Below, in pieces: positions 46,401 to 56,682 of a DNA stretch of 64,000 nucleotides. Numbering within the stretch: the first letter of the stretch is position 1; the number at the start of each line of letters is the position of its first letter. A model generated the notes under the pieces. That model saw nothing but the letters and a program-made list of their open reading frames with translations. It made no database searches and was not told the DNA's origin. Source of the stretch: Trichostrongylus colubriformis. Taxonomy: Eukaryota; Nematoda; Chromadorea; Rhabditida; Trichostrongylidae. The position numbers and the translations under genes are program-made. Location: positions 41,426,203-41,490,202 of the forward strand of contig OZ022257.1 of NCBI GenBank assembly GCA_963978905.1, written 5' to 3'.

Positions 46401-49400
46401 GGTGTCGGTAGTGTAATGGATTAGCACATATCCCTGGAAAGGATTGGCCGGTTTATTTTGATTTGATTGATTTTGCCCATAAGTCAGCACCCTAGTAGTA
46501 ACTTTCGCATCGCGGGCTGCGGCGATAATCAGCAGCTATCGAAAGTCAAAAATATCAAAACCTCGTAAAGAGTTAAATAGTAAAAGAGAATAACAAGTTG
46601 CTCTGAGGTTTATGTAAGGCCACACCTGGCACACCTCATACTATAACTAAACTATGTAACAACAACGAACAAGATCGAGACCTTCTCCCGAGTGAACATG
46701 ATGTGTCACCTCAACACGGCAAAATCCGTTTCAGTCACACTCTTTCACAAACTTGCACAACACAACATGTACATCACAACAAGGTCTGTTCACTCCAGAT
46801 AACTGAGGGGATCATATTGGATGGTGTTCTTGAACATTCCGTTTTTCCCGAGTTCTTAACGTCCTTCGTTTCCAAGAATTTCATTACCATTGAAACCTCT
46901 AGAGGCGAGTTTGAGGCATGAAAAATTACACTTCGGATCATAGTGGCGTTGTCCATCAGCAGAAGCTCTGTGGATTCCACAAACCGAGGAACTCTACTGT
47001 TTGAGGCGCATCTTGATGCCTCAGGTGCTCTGAAGCCCGACTATGCCGACTGAAGGCTCCAATTTTCCATGATGATGAAAATGACAAGCCTCAGCCTGCT
47101 CCTGCTCCTAGAGGAACATTCTAGGGCTACTTTGCCCTAATACTTTTATTTCTTCCATTTTCATCTTTGTGCTTTGTGTAGTTGGCGAACGTGGGTCGCG
47201 AGCAAAATTACTCTTTTTGGCACCCTCTGTATTCCATGTGTTGGTTTTGTCAATGACCTGAGCAACCGTAATTTTTACTGAAAAATAAACAGCGTTACAT
47301 GTGCATTTTTCATGATGATTCCGGGAACAGTTAAAGGAGCCGTGCATGAAAAGACGTGTTTCTCTGTTACCCGTATATTTACGTTATATTTGCCTAATAA
47401 AGGTCGCATGCAAAGTTTCACGCACGAAAATCCGGCTAATATACAGTCCTCAAAGTGGTGGTCGAAGAGGCGGGGTGTAGCCTCAGCGTAAATGTCCATC
47501 CCGTCGTGCGTCGCTATTGAAGACGCGTAGTGGGAACAGAATATACGTGAACAGTCCCACTGGGTCAACACATGGTGCTGCCCGATTCGAAGAGGGCGGA
47601 AACAGCTTGGTCCATTTTGTTTCAAGTGAGGCGTTGCTTGAGTACTAAGTGAGTACTAAGACCTTGACGCCAAATCCTTCTATTTGTTTTTATTACTAAA
47701 GCGAAGCGATAACAGCAATGGAGTTAAGCATGAAGAAGCATTAGGGCACATTCCACGATTAGGGGTTTCGAGCTGTTTAGCGCCGCGAGGACGTTCCGCG
47801 ACGCAGCAAAAAGTGCGCAGTTTGAACAGTTGACCGAAAACCTATCTGCCCCAAGAAGGTGTGTTGCAAGTCTGATTTTCGCGGGTTTTGCGCTTAGAAT
47901 GCGCAGTTACACAGGTAGACATCAAATTCTTTGCAAACTGCCGCGTATAATATCCGCCGTACATTTCCGTTGCAATGTTTCGTTCTTGCGCTGCACGAGC
48001 ACCTATTACAGAAGTACAGCTATCCATATTCCGAAATGGATCGGTGCAGTCCACGAACTACTTTGATGGGAACCGACACACAGACCTATAAAGCCAAACC
48101 AATCTCATGTAATAGACAGATACCATTTCAACATGTTTCTTCGGGCGTGCCTCACGAATATTAGTGGTGCAAGGGATGGAGGTATGGCAGAAACAAGAGA
48201 AAGAAGCAAAAGGTCTTCTGACGAAAAATTAAAGAAAAACTTGAGCTACGCTCCATTTGATTCTGCGGCTGCTAAAAAGTCTATATAACACGACATGTGC
48301 GAATTGGGCCGTTGGTACCGAATTGGGCACAAAGGCTTACGATTAGAGATGGCCAATTAGAGTTAGGAAGAGAGTACCCAAGTAGTGAGTGTTTGGATTG
48401 CATCACTTTTCAATAGGGTTTGGTGGTTCGTTTGTGGAGAACGGGTGTTCAAACTATCTTCATTATTCCAACAATCTGCAACTACAACACATACGACTAA
48501 AAGATACAACGATTGAGGGAGCGTAGTGAGGAACATAAACCACTTGCCACTGGGCTGCTAAATGCCCGGAACTGCTTGCACCATTGTTCATTTGTCTACT
48601 AGCTCGTTGCCGTGTCTATCGACCCTGTCGCTGTTGTTGTCTGTTGCTGTTGTTCATCTCTGACTGGATGACGCGGTCGCAGTACTGTTACTGCTTCCCC
48701 ATGATCGTGACACTTGGCCAGTTGTCCGCCCACCTCGAGGACTGGCCCGGACTGGCGGCGGGCGCCGCCTATATTTCTTGTGGCCGTAGCCACCCGGCTG
48801 GCCACACCCCTCAAGGCAGCAGCCGAATTGCGAAAAGGTGGTTCATGCGCCGGTCGATCTCGAGCTGGAAGATGAGTCATCACCAAGGCGAGGGACTATC
48901 GTAGGGTGTTATCATGAATATGCCAATATTCACGACAGTGAGTGCAAGAGACTATGGGACGAGAATGTTCTTCATGGTTGAAGATAATTCATAGCAGCCT
49001 GAAAATTTTAGGCAAGAAGTTCAAAACAAGCTTCCATGTGTTATCATCCATTATCAAAAACGAAGGCATATTGGCGCTTTACAATGGTTTGAGCGCTGGA
49101 CTGTTGAGACAGGCCACATATACCACAACAAGGCTCGGAGTTTACACTTCCTTGCTTGAAAACTTCACAAAGTAAGCCAATCATGCTCATTACTATATCT
49201 ATTATATTAAAGCGGAGTGAAGTACAAACCGCTCTCATCTTTGCTTGATCGATGTCTTGCCGTCGTACCATCAAAAATGCCTTCGTGCCGTCCGACACCG
49301 AAGCTTTTGCTCATAACTCAGCATCCTTGTAGTAACTTTCGCATCGCGAGCTGCGGCGATAAACAGCAGTTATCAAAAATCAAAAATATCAGAATCAACT

Positions 49401-52400
49401 TTTTAAATTAGATCAAAGAAGCGGGCAGCACTGAATAGTATGCGGTGAGTCTAATCATGTAGTATATAAAAAGTTGTAATTCCATGAGTAGATCACCATC
49501 CTCAATTTCCATATTTCGTTTTTATGTTTTGTACGTGCATGCAAGTTACAAACAGTTGAAAGAATTTTTTTCTGTTACGGAGAAAAAAGCAGGGAGGAAG
49601 GACTTTCAACTCCCCATGGAATTTTGAACAGGAACCCAGAGAGGTCGATAGAGTTTTGAATGCTGATTGCAAATATGGAAACCAAAAGTGCTACGAGCGG
49701 CTCTAAAGCAAGTTAGGAGAAGCAAAGTTTGCATGCGATGACCTATAAACGATACTATGCTAGCGATGACTCAACGTGGCTAATCGAGTCTGACGCAACA
49801 CTTACATTGGTCCACCCGTAGTGCTCTATGCCTCCAGGTGTGAGGTGGCGGGTTTGCTCCCTGCTAATGTCAAGTTTTGCTTTTTGTGTTTTACCTCCGA
49901 TAAATGGCTCTGTTCCAATTTCTGATGTTTCTTTATGTTAGCGGCTTACCATTGACACCGCTTACACCTGTCCCTTTACTTCAATCGATCCGAACGGTTT
50001 CATGAAAGCTTTCATATGTCAAACCACTGGAGGAAACAAGGCAACTGACTGCGTATATCAGCAGCTCTGTTAACACTGATGAAGCAAAACAGAAAATGTA
50101 TGAAGCAGACATGCTGCTCACCCTCGTCGAAACAGTCGCTGAACTCAAGCTAAAAGAGTTTTCAGCTAGTGCACTTAAAAAGTTGGAGTCAGGAATTGGG
50201 ATCAACGGTTGGTGGCAGTGAAGGCAGCACTGCTCAGAGGGCTTTCTTCACCAGGTATTAATGTTCCATCTTGTGCTTACATGTTGCCGGGAATTGTGCC
50301 CCATATATGTACTGCTTCATTGAAACATCTTTATTCATCGTGCCATTTTCACCTGCGAAGGTAGTCGCCATACTTCTTGCCGAGTTCGGTACTTCAGCAG
50401 ACTACAGCGCCACAACTCGCGAAAAGAGGAAGGTAACCGCAAGATTTTCTGCGGTACTTCGTGACAGCGTTGTAGCTACAGTCGAGGTCGAAACTTAAGA
50501 AAGTTTGGAGTCAGACGTTTCTACTGATTCCGACTGCCACTACTGTGATGAAGATGCTAGAGGGCGCACTACTGCCGATAATAATGTTGTTTGCTTTCTC
50601 GGTCACTGGCAAACAAGATTGTCTGCGCGTTTCATCGTGTTTACTGTGAGCATGTTACTTATTGCGTTTTTTGGTCAAGTGACGAGGGCTATCGAGCACT
50701 ATAGAAGCTCCTAAAAAAGACATCGCCCGTTATCGAGCTTGAGCAGAAGGTTCAGATGGATCAGGGATGACGAAGATGTGAGGAAGCTACGCAAGACCGA
50801 ACATGAAAGGCAGCTGACGATGGAGGTGAAGTACCGTCGATCCGCGTTATCGAATGGTAGGAAACTGCTCCACGAAAAAGTGAAGACAAAACTGGTAGCA
50901 TGTCCATATAACCTTGTATTTGACTGATTTGGAGCCTATTTGGTAGCCGACTTCTTTCAAGGTATAACATAGCACGACGAGAACCTCTGCTTCATGGCGA
51001 TCTATGCCGGAACGTGGGATTGAGAGATTTAAGGCAAGCCCATATTGGATAAAATACTTAACGGCGTTACCGAGTGGTGTCAAGGAGGATAACGGCTTCT
51101 TGTACAAAGAAGAACTTCAACAAGCCGTGCGGAGATAGATTTGAAGCGCATGCATTTGTGAGCAATGTAAGGAAGATAATCGAAATGAGATCATTGCGTT
51201 GTTTTTCAACGGCGACCAATCAGCTTTCGTCCGAGAAATGACAGCAGGAACATCACTAGCACCAGTAGAAGCGAAAAAGGTGGGTCAATCGAGGCCGTGG
51301 CTAAGCTGTCTATATAAAGATGACTAAGTTCTTCAAGTTGAAAGGATCGCCGAAGCAGGGCAGCGATTACGCATTCGTTACCATCTTACCCTCAATTTAT
51401 GCTGACGACAGCTAGGCAAAAAACTGTATGTGGTTTTGCAAGAAAAAGGAGGAGCATTTCAGCGGCGGAGGCGCTTCGAGCTCCAAATCTTTTGGTGATA
51501 GCGGGCACGTCCCACTTAATGACCAAGGAGCTCATGGTCGACTGGATCAAAATCTTTGTATTTTACGACAATAAAGCCCAGGAAATGCACATTTAGTGGA
51601 CTCATGGTCATCCTTTCGTGACACTGATACCGACAACAAGGCGGTACCTGGGGGTGAGTTTTACGATATGTAAGTGTATATTGGAGAAGTCCACTTCAAT
51701 TCTTCGTATGCATATAATTACAGGCTGTAAAATTGCTGTCTACAATATTCCTCCCGGTGCGACATCATTGATCCAACCTTTGGATGTTTTCTTTTTTAGC
51801 CCAAAAAAAAACGTTTTTTTTTGCTTTGTTTCATAAGCGTTAACAGAGCTGTTGATACAAACACAGCCCTATTGAGTGGTGATGACACATGAAAAACTTT
51901 TATGAAACCGCGCAGATCGATTGATTGAAATAAAGTAACAGGTGGAATCGGTGCCTATGGTAAGCCGCCAATATGAAGAAACGTCAAAACTTGCAACAGA
52001 ACCATTTATCGAAGGTAAAACACAAAATGCGAAACTCCGCACAGGGAGCAAACCCCGCATCTCAACCCTGGAGATGAAGATCACTACCGAGCCAACGCGA
52101 CTCTTGCATTGGGCACGATTAGCCGCGTTGACGAGTAACCACCGGCAGGGCACCCGTCGATGAGACATCACATGCGAACTTTGACCTCTCTTAACTCGCT
52201 CCAGAGCGGCCCGTAGCACTTTTGATTTCCATATTTGCAGTCAGAACTTACTTCAAAACTCTGTCGACCTGTCCGGTTCCCTAATCAATGTTCCATGGGA
52301 AGTTGAAGGCCCTTCCTGGCTAGTGCGCCTGCTGTCATTCTGCGGTATGCCGGCGCGCTAGGTGCCAGCTAAACGAAAAGTGAAAAGTGTGCAGATCTGG

Positions 52401-55400
52401 AAGCTGGCAGCAACTGTACGATCTCGCCTAAGTTTATCAATGGATCGGTTACTATGACTATTCATGATGTGCGCACAGGGCCAGATTCGAGTGTGCCACA
52501 CCATCAAAAAACATAGCCTTACAGGAATTCAAACTTTGCAACTAATTTGTCTCACTTACAAATAGGTACGCTCGCATAAGTGTTAATTTAGTAAAGCTGC
52601 ACGCTGTAATTGCTAGACCATATCGCACAGCAACTCCTTTTCAGATTATCGTCTAGATCTCTCCAGCAGTACCGTGTGACACGCGAGGTGCATCACCTAG
52701 CTAAAACAGGTTCAATAAAAGGAACAAAGGGGAAAAACTAATGACCCACGCATCAAATAACTGAACTCTAATCCCATAGGCGGATGTGACGCTGCTCGCT
52801 TCTCTAATATTTAGCAAAACGCCGGTTAATTAAGAAATGTGAGCGATCAAGGGAAGGTCTAAGGTCGATAAGGGCAATCTCAGCGAGACAATAACCCTTA
52901 AATCCGTTGTTTAACACTGTTTCCGAATGTATTCGTAAAATTAATGGTCGATTTTCTGAATGAAAGTGAGATGAGTGTGTGAGAGTTTTCTTAAGCAACT
53001 GTATCACATGTGTCAGGGCGATCCTCGAACATAAAAACAAAGGAATTCATCTCATAGAGGCAGCAAGATAGTACAGTGATAAGCGTCATTATTTATGAAA
53101 GTAGGATGATATGTATATGATGGAATCTATATGGAAACGATTTGTTTTCGTTCATTGGGGCTTCCTTAAAAGACACCAGCGTTCTGATGGTACAGCGATT
53201 AGATGGGTAGCTCAGAAGTAAGGCACTCCGGTCATAATATGACACTCGTGGGCGTAAATCTACCGGCTAATTTTCGCCGAAGTAAAGTGTTTGCTAAACT
53301 CTTGAAAAATGAAGTGACCATGGGTAAACGGCAATCATATCAAGCGAATTTTCCACTAACCCGTTTATGGCTGGAATCTTTTGCAGGAAAAATCAGCCTC
53401 CATCATTTCCTGTAAAAGCATTGTTTGGAATGACAGCAGGTGCATGTGGAGCGTTGGTAGGAACACCTGCGGAATTAGCTTTGATTCGTATGACAGGTTT
53501 GGTGATAAACAACATCATGAAAACTTGCAAAAATTGTAGATTCTCTAATGGTTTTGAGTGTGGCGGCTTCAAGCGAACATTGTATGCTTACCCTTATTCA
53601 TCATGCAATCACTTTCAAATGCCGACAGGATTAGATGGTAGTGGTGCAATATGAAAAGGTTGTGCTACTTTTGTACAGAATACTCGTTAACACCTTTTTC
53701 TCGCATCTTTCTCGCATCTTGGCATGCTGAGTGACCTCGCCTAATTGACAGCTTGCCTACTGTTTCTCTCATCTACAGGATTGAGAATAAAACAATAATG
53801 ATCTGTAATACCAATGAATCCAGGATGGGGATTGCAGCTAGCTTTGCAAAGAAATGGTCAGCAACAAATGAATGATATCTATCACCCAAATTTTGTCATT
53901 TAAGATATGTGAGATGGTCCTCAGTTTGATAACTATGCAAAACAATCACAAAAAAAAGGATTCGTTATGAAAAAGAATCAACTACCATCATTGCACTCAG
54001 CATAAATTGTGAATAAAGTATTAGGTACTAATCTGCAGTTCGCTGTGTTAACGTTGTAACACGGTGTTCATCACTTTATGCAACTTAATCACCTGTATAT
54101 TAAATAAATACTTAAAGTGCTTATGGTTCATTCACAATCCGCACCATACTAAACTTGCTTCATCTTTTGTGTCACTGTCATTTCTGAGGAGAAGTCAACA
54201 GACAGTGCAATCAATTGAGCAGGGTCAACCAGCCTGCAAAGATGCAATGTAGGTGAGAAAGAAGTGTGAGGTAACGGAGAGGTGAAGGTGCTAACGAGCA
54301 TTCTATGCCAAAGTCCCGTTCCCATATGAAAGTCGAGTTGCTAGGTGGTATAACACTGGAAAGAGAAAGGAATGGCGCAGAGAGAAACAAGAAAAACTGT
54401 CCTCCTATCTTAGCACTCATCAAGGACGTACTTAACTCTTCATGATACTTTCGCTCAATTGGACAAAAGCTGCTGTGCACACTTCACGTGGCCCATGTAG
54501 GTATTAAAGCTATCCGCGCCTTCTGCATCACTGAAAGAGGTATCGCAAGCTGTAAGGCCGACTAAGCCGAGCAGTGTAGAATGTCCAGCCATCCACGGCT
54601 ACTCTAGGCTGCTCCATCGCTTCACCAGGACGCACTATGACGATGCCGCAATAAAAGATTAAGGTGCGCCTTCCGAAGCATTTCATCGTAGACCATCTCC
54701 TTAAGGTTAGAGCGATACAGCAGTTGTTTCATCTCCAACGCAAAGTGATGTGAGACAGCAAAAGAATAGCGAATCGTAAGAATGTTGCGAATTTACATGC
54801 TTTCAATATTAAAGGCGACGGGCATTTGCCACGAGAACAACGGCGAAACTACAAGTGCGTAGTTGATGCATTAACTCGTGTCATAAAAGAAGAAGGAATT
54901 CCTGCTCTCTTCCGGGTAACATCCTAGTTTTGTGTTTGACACTCTGCTGGTGGGTACACACAGTTCAATTCAGCTGTAACTTTTAAAGGGCTGCATGCCG
55001 ACCGTTCTTCGCGCAATGGTACATAATGCAGCACAACTGTCCACCTATTCTCAAGCTAAACAAATGATCCTAGGAACAGGAAAGCTCCACGATGGTTAGC
55101 TAAGCTATCATTTTCTTCTACTGCCATGGAGGTATTTATCTAAAATACTCAATGAGATTAGAGTTCTAAATTCAGCTAGCTAGAAGCATATCGAAGCATA
55201 ACAAGCACTGTTCTGCCAACAGTTGTCATTTTTTTCAAAGACGGGGAAGGTCGTTATCGGAGATCACTTCTGTGGACACCACTTGTCCACTGCCTGCTGA
55301 ACTGCAAATACTGGGTGTGGACGCAGCCTCAAACTTACTGCTTCAACCACATTAATTAGTTGTTCCCTGTAATTACATTAATCAACAGCACGATCCTTCA

Positions 55401-55915
55401 CGTTACACTTCATAATTCTCAGCAGGACCAATTTTTGGTTGTGGCATGGATTTGCCTCTCGAGCTTGGATATGAACATATCTGCTTCACAACATTTAGGA
55501 TTACTCTGCCACTTTTGCGCATCCATGTGTTCCGGTTTGGCTAGTACAATAGCATCCATGCCTGTAGACATCCTAAAAACACGGTCCGTAGGATACATTT
55601 GGATTTTGCAGCCCCCATCAGTATATACATACTTACATTCAGAATCCAAGCAATGAAGATTATAGATGGTGTTCCAGAATACAGTGGTCCTGTAGATGTA
55701 TGCTTGAAGGTAATTTCTTGCTTGCGCTGTCGACACTTTATTGGGTTCTCCTCATTTCTATGTTTCAGCTACTCAAAAAGGAGGGAGTGTTTGCATTCTG
55801 GAAAGGATTCACTCCCTATTTTATGAGGAGCGGACCTCTTACGATGCTTACTCTCATGTTCCTAGAGTTGCACAATCGAGCTTACATAGAGCTGTTTTGT
55901 GAGAAGCAAGTCTAG
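37437..55915 (+). CDS. misc-1: Mitochondrial 2-oxoglutarate/malate carrier, nine exons
   Basis: This is an SLC25 inner-membrane antiporter exchanging 2-oxoglutarate for malate between matrix and cytosol (malate-aspartate shuttle). Exons: 37437-37495, 40474-40544, 49012-49171, 53387-53496, 54815-54915, 54989-55094, 55499-55583, 55643-55709, 55769-55915. All introns are GT/AG and phases agree, giving 906 nt, 301 residues plus stop; nematode orthologues are about 306. The start is MATDKKIPKWAKFLLGGSAG. The three carrier repeats show HPLDLIKNRMQ (exon 2), TPAELALIRMTG (exon 4) and MPVDILKTRIQ (exons 7-8), the PX[DE]XX[KR]X[RK] signatures. Also typical are NGLSAGLLRQATYTTTRLG (exon 3) and FWKGFTPYFMRSGPLTMLTL (exon 9). 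No stop, frameshift or lost signature residue was found, so it should be functional. Introns 1-4 (2978, 8467, 4215, 1318 nt) are full of transposons, and introns 5-8 are 73, 404, 59 and 59 nt. The intron 4 donor (GTTTGG) is weak. Confidence 0.95.
37500..37730 (+). mobile_element. Degenerate leader plus one 145-bp monomer in misc-1 intron 1
   Basis: GTATATAACCCGCTAAG is an eroded leader, followed by TCACAAAATTCATATCTCAC and CGCAGCAAAGCTGGG of one monomer that ends CTGATAAAGTACCTCG. It is much more diverged than the arrays at 7386, 44205 and 60520. The following stretch to 38910 in intron 1 has another weak monomer-like trace near 38440-38480 and a TTAAAGGCACTTTCCGCG word near 37877, otherwise nothing recognised. 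Confidence 0.5.
38916..39453 (-). mobile_element. TTAA-flanked element in misc-1 intron 1
   Basis: TTAA at 38912-38915 and 39454-39457. It is the same element as 35783-36470 in opposite orientation, with ends AGACAGTGTTAGGGATAATG and, complemented, AGGAAGCTGTGGGGGAAATT. The GC-rich CTGTGGCGGAGGCGGCCTCG block lies at about 39036-39055. Confidence 0.7.
39458..40473 (+). other. Rest of misc-1 intron 1
   Basis: Poly-C runs occur at 39867-39880 and 40168-40183, and the sequence is otherwise unremarkable. The acceptor for exon 2 is a clean TTTTTAG at 40467-40473. No gene or recognised repeat is seen here. Confidence 0.5.
40880..41880. other. Part of misc-1 intron 2 with a small palindrome
   Basis: A near-perfect 26-base palindrome (GTGGTATTGCGCG with CGCATAATGCCAC) at about 40891-40916 is bracketed by CCAGTTGA and TCAACTGG, suggesting a tiny fold-back. 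Beyond it I see nothing recognisable. Confidence 0.4.
41880..42300 (+). repeat. Dispersed repeat, third copy (GTPase-intron family)
   Basis: It is related to 20760-21235 and 14230-14690 through GGTGCTGACGTGGCAG-like, GACTAGACCGATTAAA-like and GCAGAGGGCCGGAAACGG blocks in the same order. This copy sits inside misc-1 intron 2, outside the palindrome. Confidence 0.5.
42505..43535. mobile_element. 1 kb element with ~130-bp TIRs in misc-1 intron 2
   Basis: Left repeat around TGTGTACACATTGGTACGAG and right repeat around CGTACCAATGTGTACACAC pair over about 130 bases, through GCGAATGCTTAATTACTTCC and its complement to GGTCAGCTATAGACCGCT. The internal sequence is AT-rich without a transposase, and a smaller palindromic MITE (43280-43393) is nested beside the right repeat. 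Confidence 0.75.
43280..43393. mobile_element. Small palindromic MITE nested in the TIR element
   Basis: TTAACCCGTAACGGACGGCG at the left and its complement CGCCGTCCGTTATGGGTTAA at the right bound a 114-bp element. The middle is GC-rich, including GGGCGTGCGCCACGGGTGGCG. It has no coding capacity. Confidence 0.75.
43850..44060 (-). mobile_element. Penelope-like 3' end with hammerhead-like ribozyme core
   Basis: On the minus strand 44024-43988 reads AGGCT, CUGAAGA, a short stem-loop, GCC, GAAAC, GUU, AGCC. CUGANGA and GAAAC are the hammerhead core, GGCT pairs with AGCC as helix I, and helix III is minimal, as described for Penelope-like elements. The following AATAAAGGTATATTAACAAC and CCTCGTGAAGAGTTAAATAG are shared with 46040-46090 and 46561-46585, where the GIY-YIG remnant of the same type lies. 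Self-cleavage is inferred, not shown. Confidence 0.6.
44205..45470 (+). mobile_element. Helitron-like leader plus eight 145-bp tandem monomers
   Basis: The leader CTACTATATATAAAACGC with TCTGTCTGTCCCTCCGTC runs into monomers starting at about 44265, 44410, 44555, 44700, 44846, 44991, 45137 and 45282, with a partial ninth from 45428. The period is 145 or 146 depending on AAAGCG or AAAGGCG. Neighbouring monomers are nearly identical and fall into variant types, implying local amplification. The open minus-strand frames of 73-115 codons are the same monomer read repeatedly. It lies in misc-1 intron 2. Confidence 0.88.
45640..46067 (+). mobile_element. Penelope-like GIY-YIG endonuclease remnant with hammerhead-like motif
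   Basis: Near 45815-45910 the plus strand reads VYKITCNSC, then WDEYIGETARPP, one stop, then KEHIDG, the GIY-YIG signature (VYxI ... YIGET) of Penelope-like endonucleases. About 110 bases on, CTGAAGA (46019), GAAAC (46039) and GTTAGC follow in hammerhead order, although helix I no longer pairs. The element continues after an inserted fold-back at 46571 (AGTTAAATAGTA). The internal stop marks it as dead. Confidence 0.65.
46080..46558. mobile_element. Fold-back tRNA-derived element with 12-bp target duplication
   Basis: Two inverted copies of a SINE-like unit face each other: ATGCTGAGTTATGGGCAAAA near 46092 and the complement near 46470. The minus-strand unit has an A box (TAGTGTAATGG) and a B-box-like TCGAGTCCC, and GGTGTCGG can pair with CCGACGCC as an acceptor stem. 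AACCTCGTGAAG (46068-46079) and AACCTCGTAAAG (46559-46570) flank the element as a 12-bp duplication with one mismatch. It interrupts the Penelope-like remnant, whose intact form is seen at 43930-43970. Another unit of the family is at 49200-49410. Confidence 0.7.
46600..47339. other. misc-1 intron 2, no recognised feature
   Basis: Short frames occur on both strands (for example 46774-46980 minus), but none carries a family signature or convincing splice sites. The first 80 bases are probably the tail of the Penelope-like remnant. Confidence 0.4.
47340..47630 (+). repeat. Dispersed repeat, second copy
   Basis: Matches 33415-33720 in order and orientation through CGTGCATGAAAA, TTTCTCTGTTACCC, GGTCGCA and CAGTCCTCAAAGTG blocks. 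No coding sequence is recognised. Confidence 0.55.
48560..48910. other. GC-rich open stretch in misc-1 intron 2
   Basis: Both strands are open for about 95-106 codons (48584-48904 plus, 48886-48599 minus) across a GC-rich block unlike its AT-rich surroundings. The composition suggests a captured fragment or a degraded transposon. I recognise no domain. The flanking 47640-48560 holds nothing I can name. Confidence 0.25.
49200..49410 (-). repeat. tRNA-derived SINE-like unit in misc-1 intron 3
   Basis: On the minus strand GTTACTACAAGGATGCTGAG, AGCAAAAGCTTCGGTGTCGG and GACGG match one half of the fold-back at 46080-46558, including the neighbouring CGCCGCAGCTCGCGATGCGA segment. It is a single rather than paired copy. 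Confidence 0.55.
49590..52325 (+). mobile_element. Pogo-like DNA transposon with ~300-bp TIRs in misc-1 intron 3
   Basis: The left 300 bases (from AGCAGGGAGGAAGGACTTTC) reappear inverted at 52030-52325 (ending GAAGGCCCTTCCTGGCT). Shared inner landmarks are GTGCTACGAGCGGCTCTA against GAGCGGCCCGTAGCAC, and GGGTTTGCTCCCTG against CAGGGAGCAAACCCC. The inner part encodes a decayed DDE transposase (next entry). Each TIR also contains a weak tRNA-like A box (CGTGGCTAATCG) and B-box-like GGTTTGCTCC. Confidence 0.75.
50720..51840 (+). pseudogene. DDE-type (pogo/Tigger-like) transposase pseudogene
   Basis: Fragments in several frames: a basic stretch with DDEDVRKLRKTEHERQLTME that suits the N-terminal DNA-binding part, SHLMTKELMVDWIKIF (about 51510), LVDSWSSFRDTDTDN (about 51593-51640) with a catalytic-type Asp, and IPPGATSLIQPLDVFFF (about 51755-51800) with the conserved IQPLD block of DDE_1 endonucleases. 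Stops and frameshifts between the blocks make it inactive. It lies between the inverted repeats, as expected for the element's own transposase. Confidence 0.7.
52330..54814 (+). other. Rest of misc-1 intron 3, and intron 4
   Basis: Apart from exon 4 (53387-53496) I see no gene or clear repeat. A short open frame downstream of exon 4 (to 53654) is only the exon frame running on past its donor. Confidence 0.45.
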
Positions 55916-56600
55916 TGAAATAGTTTGATTTACGTAACACATACCGAACATTAACAACAAACACTTGCATGACATGATCTTTTCAAATGATCGACGCTGC
56001 CATCGACTCCGATACGCTCCACTTTTCACATGCACCCCATCGTACTCCTTTCCATTCCATCGATATCTAAAACCGGAGCAGCGGAAGTGGAGAAGGACAC
56101 CGAAAAGTTGATAGATTCATCAGCTGCTAGTTAGAGAAGGAAAACTAAATGCTGCGATACTTTCATCGCGCACATTTTTCCAAGTTTTTCAATGCTTTGG
56201 TCAGTACAATATTGCACAAAGTGCTAAATGGGTTGCTCGATATTTCGGTAGTGTAAACTGACATAAAATCATAAATATCTACTGGTGAACTTAAGAGAAC
56301 AGACGCGGCGCAGTGATGAAAAAGTAAGCTATGCGCAGTGCACTGCTAAAGCTACAGTGTAGCAAAGCCAGAGAATTGGAACGAAGTGAAAAATAAGATC
56401 ACTACGTTGCCGTGGTCCTCTGATTCAACTCTCGCGATGAGGAATGCAGATGACCGTAGAAGCTTCCCATTATATTCGACTGTCTCAAGAGCCTGGAGAA
56501 AAACACTGAACCACCAAGCCTACTGTAATCTGTAACAGAGAAAAAGATCGCTGAAGCAATATGCTGTAAATTTGAATTGATGGCAATCAAACCTGTAAAA
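55916..56600. other. Region 3' of misc-1
   Basis: No canonical AATAAA appears in the first 200 bases after the stop codon, so a variant signal is probably used. No gene or recognised repeat is visible up to the mariner remnant. Confidence 0.35.
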
Positions 56601-56625
56601 CGATGCCTCTAACGACTTGCTGTTT

Positions 56626-56662
56626 GTTATTAACTATCACCTCAGGGTGATAGTTGATAACA
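56626..56662. repeat. Hairpin at the end of the mariner remnant
   Basis: TATTAACTATCACC and GGTGATAGTTGATA face each other around TCAG. The stem lies just beyond the transposase stop and could be part of the element's terminal repeat. Confidence 0.6.
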
Positions 56663-56682
56663 AAAATTCAAAACGTTAGAGG

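Noticed and set aside
48584..48904. Host or retroviral-type gene in the GC-rich block
   Set aside because: Both strands are open because of composition; no domain or splice context was recognised.
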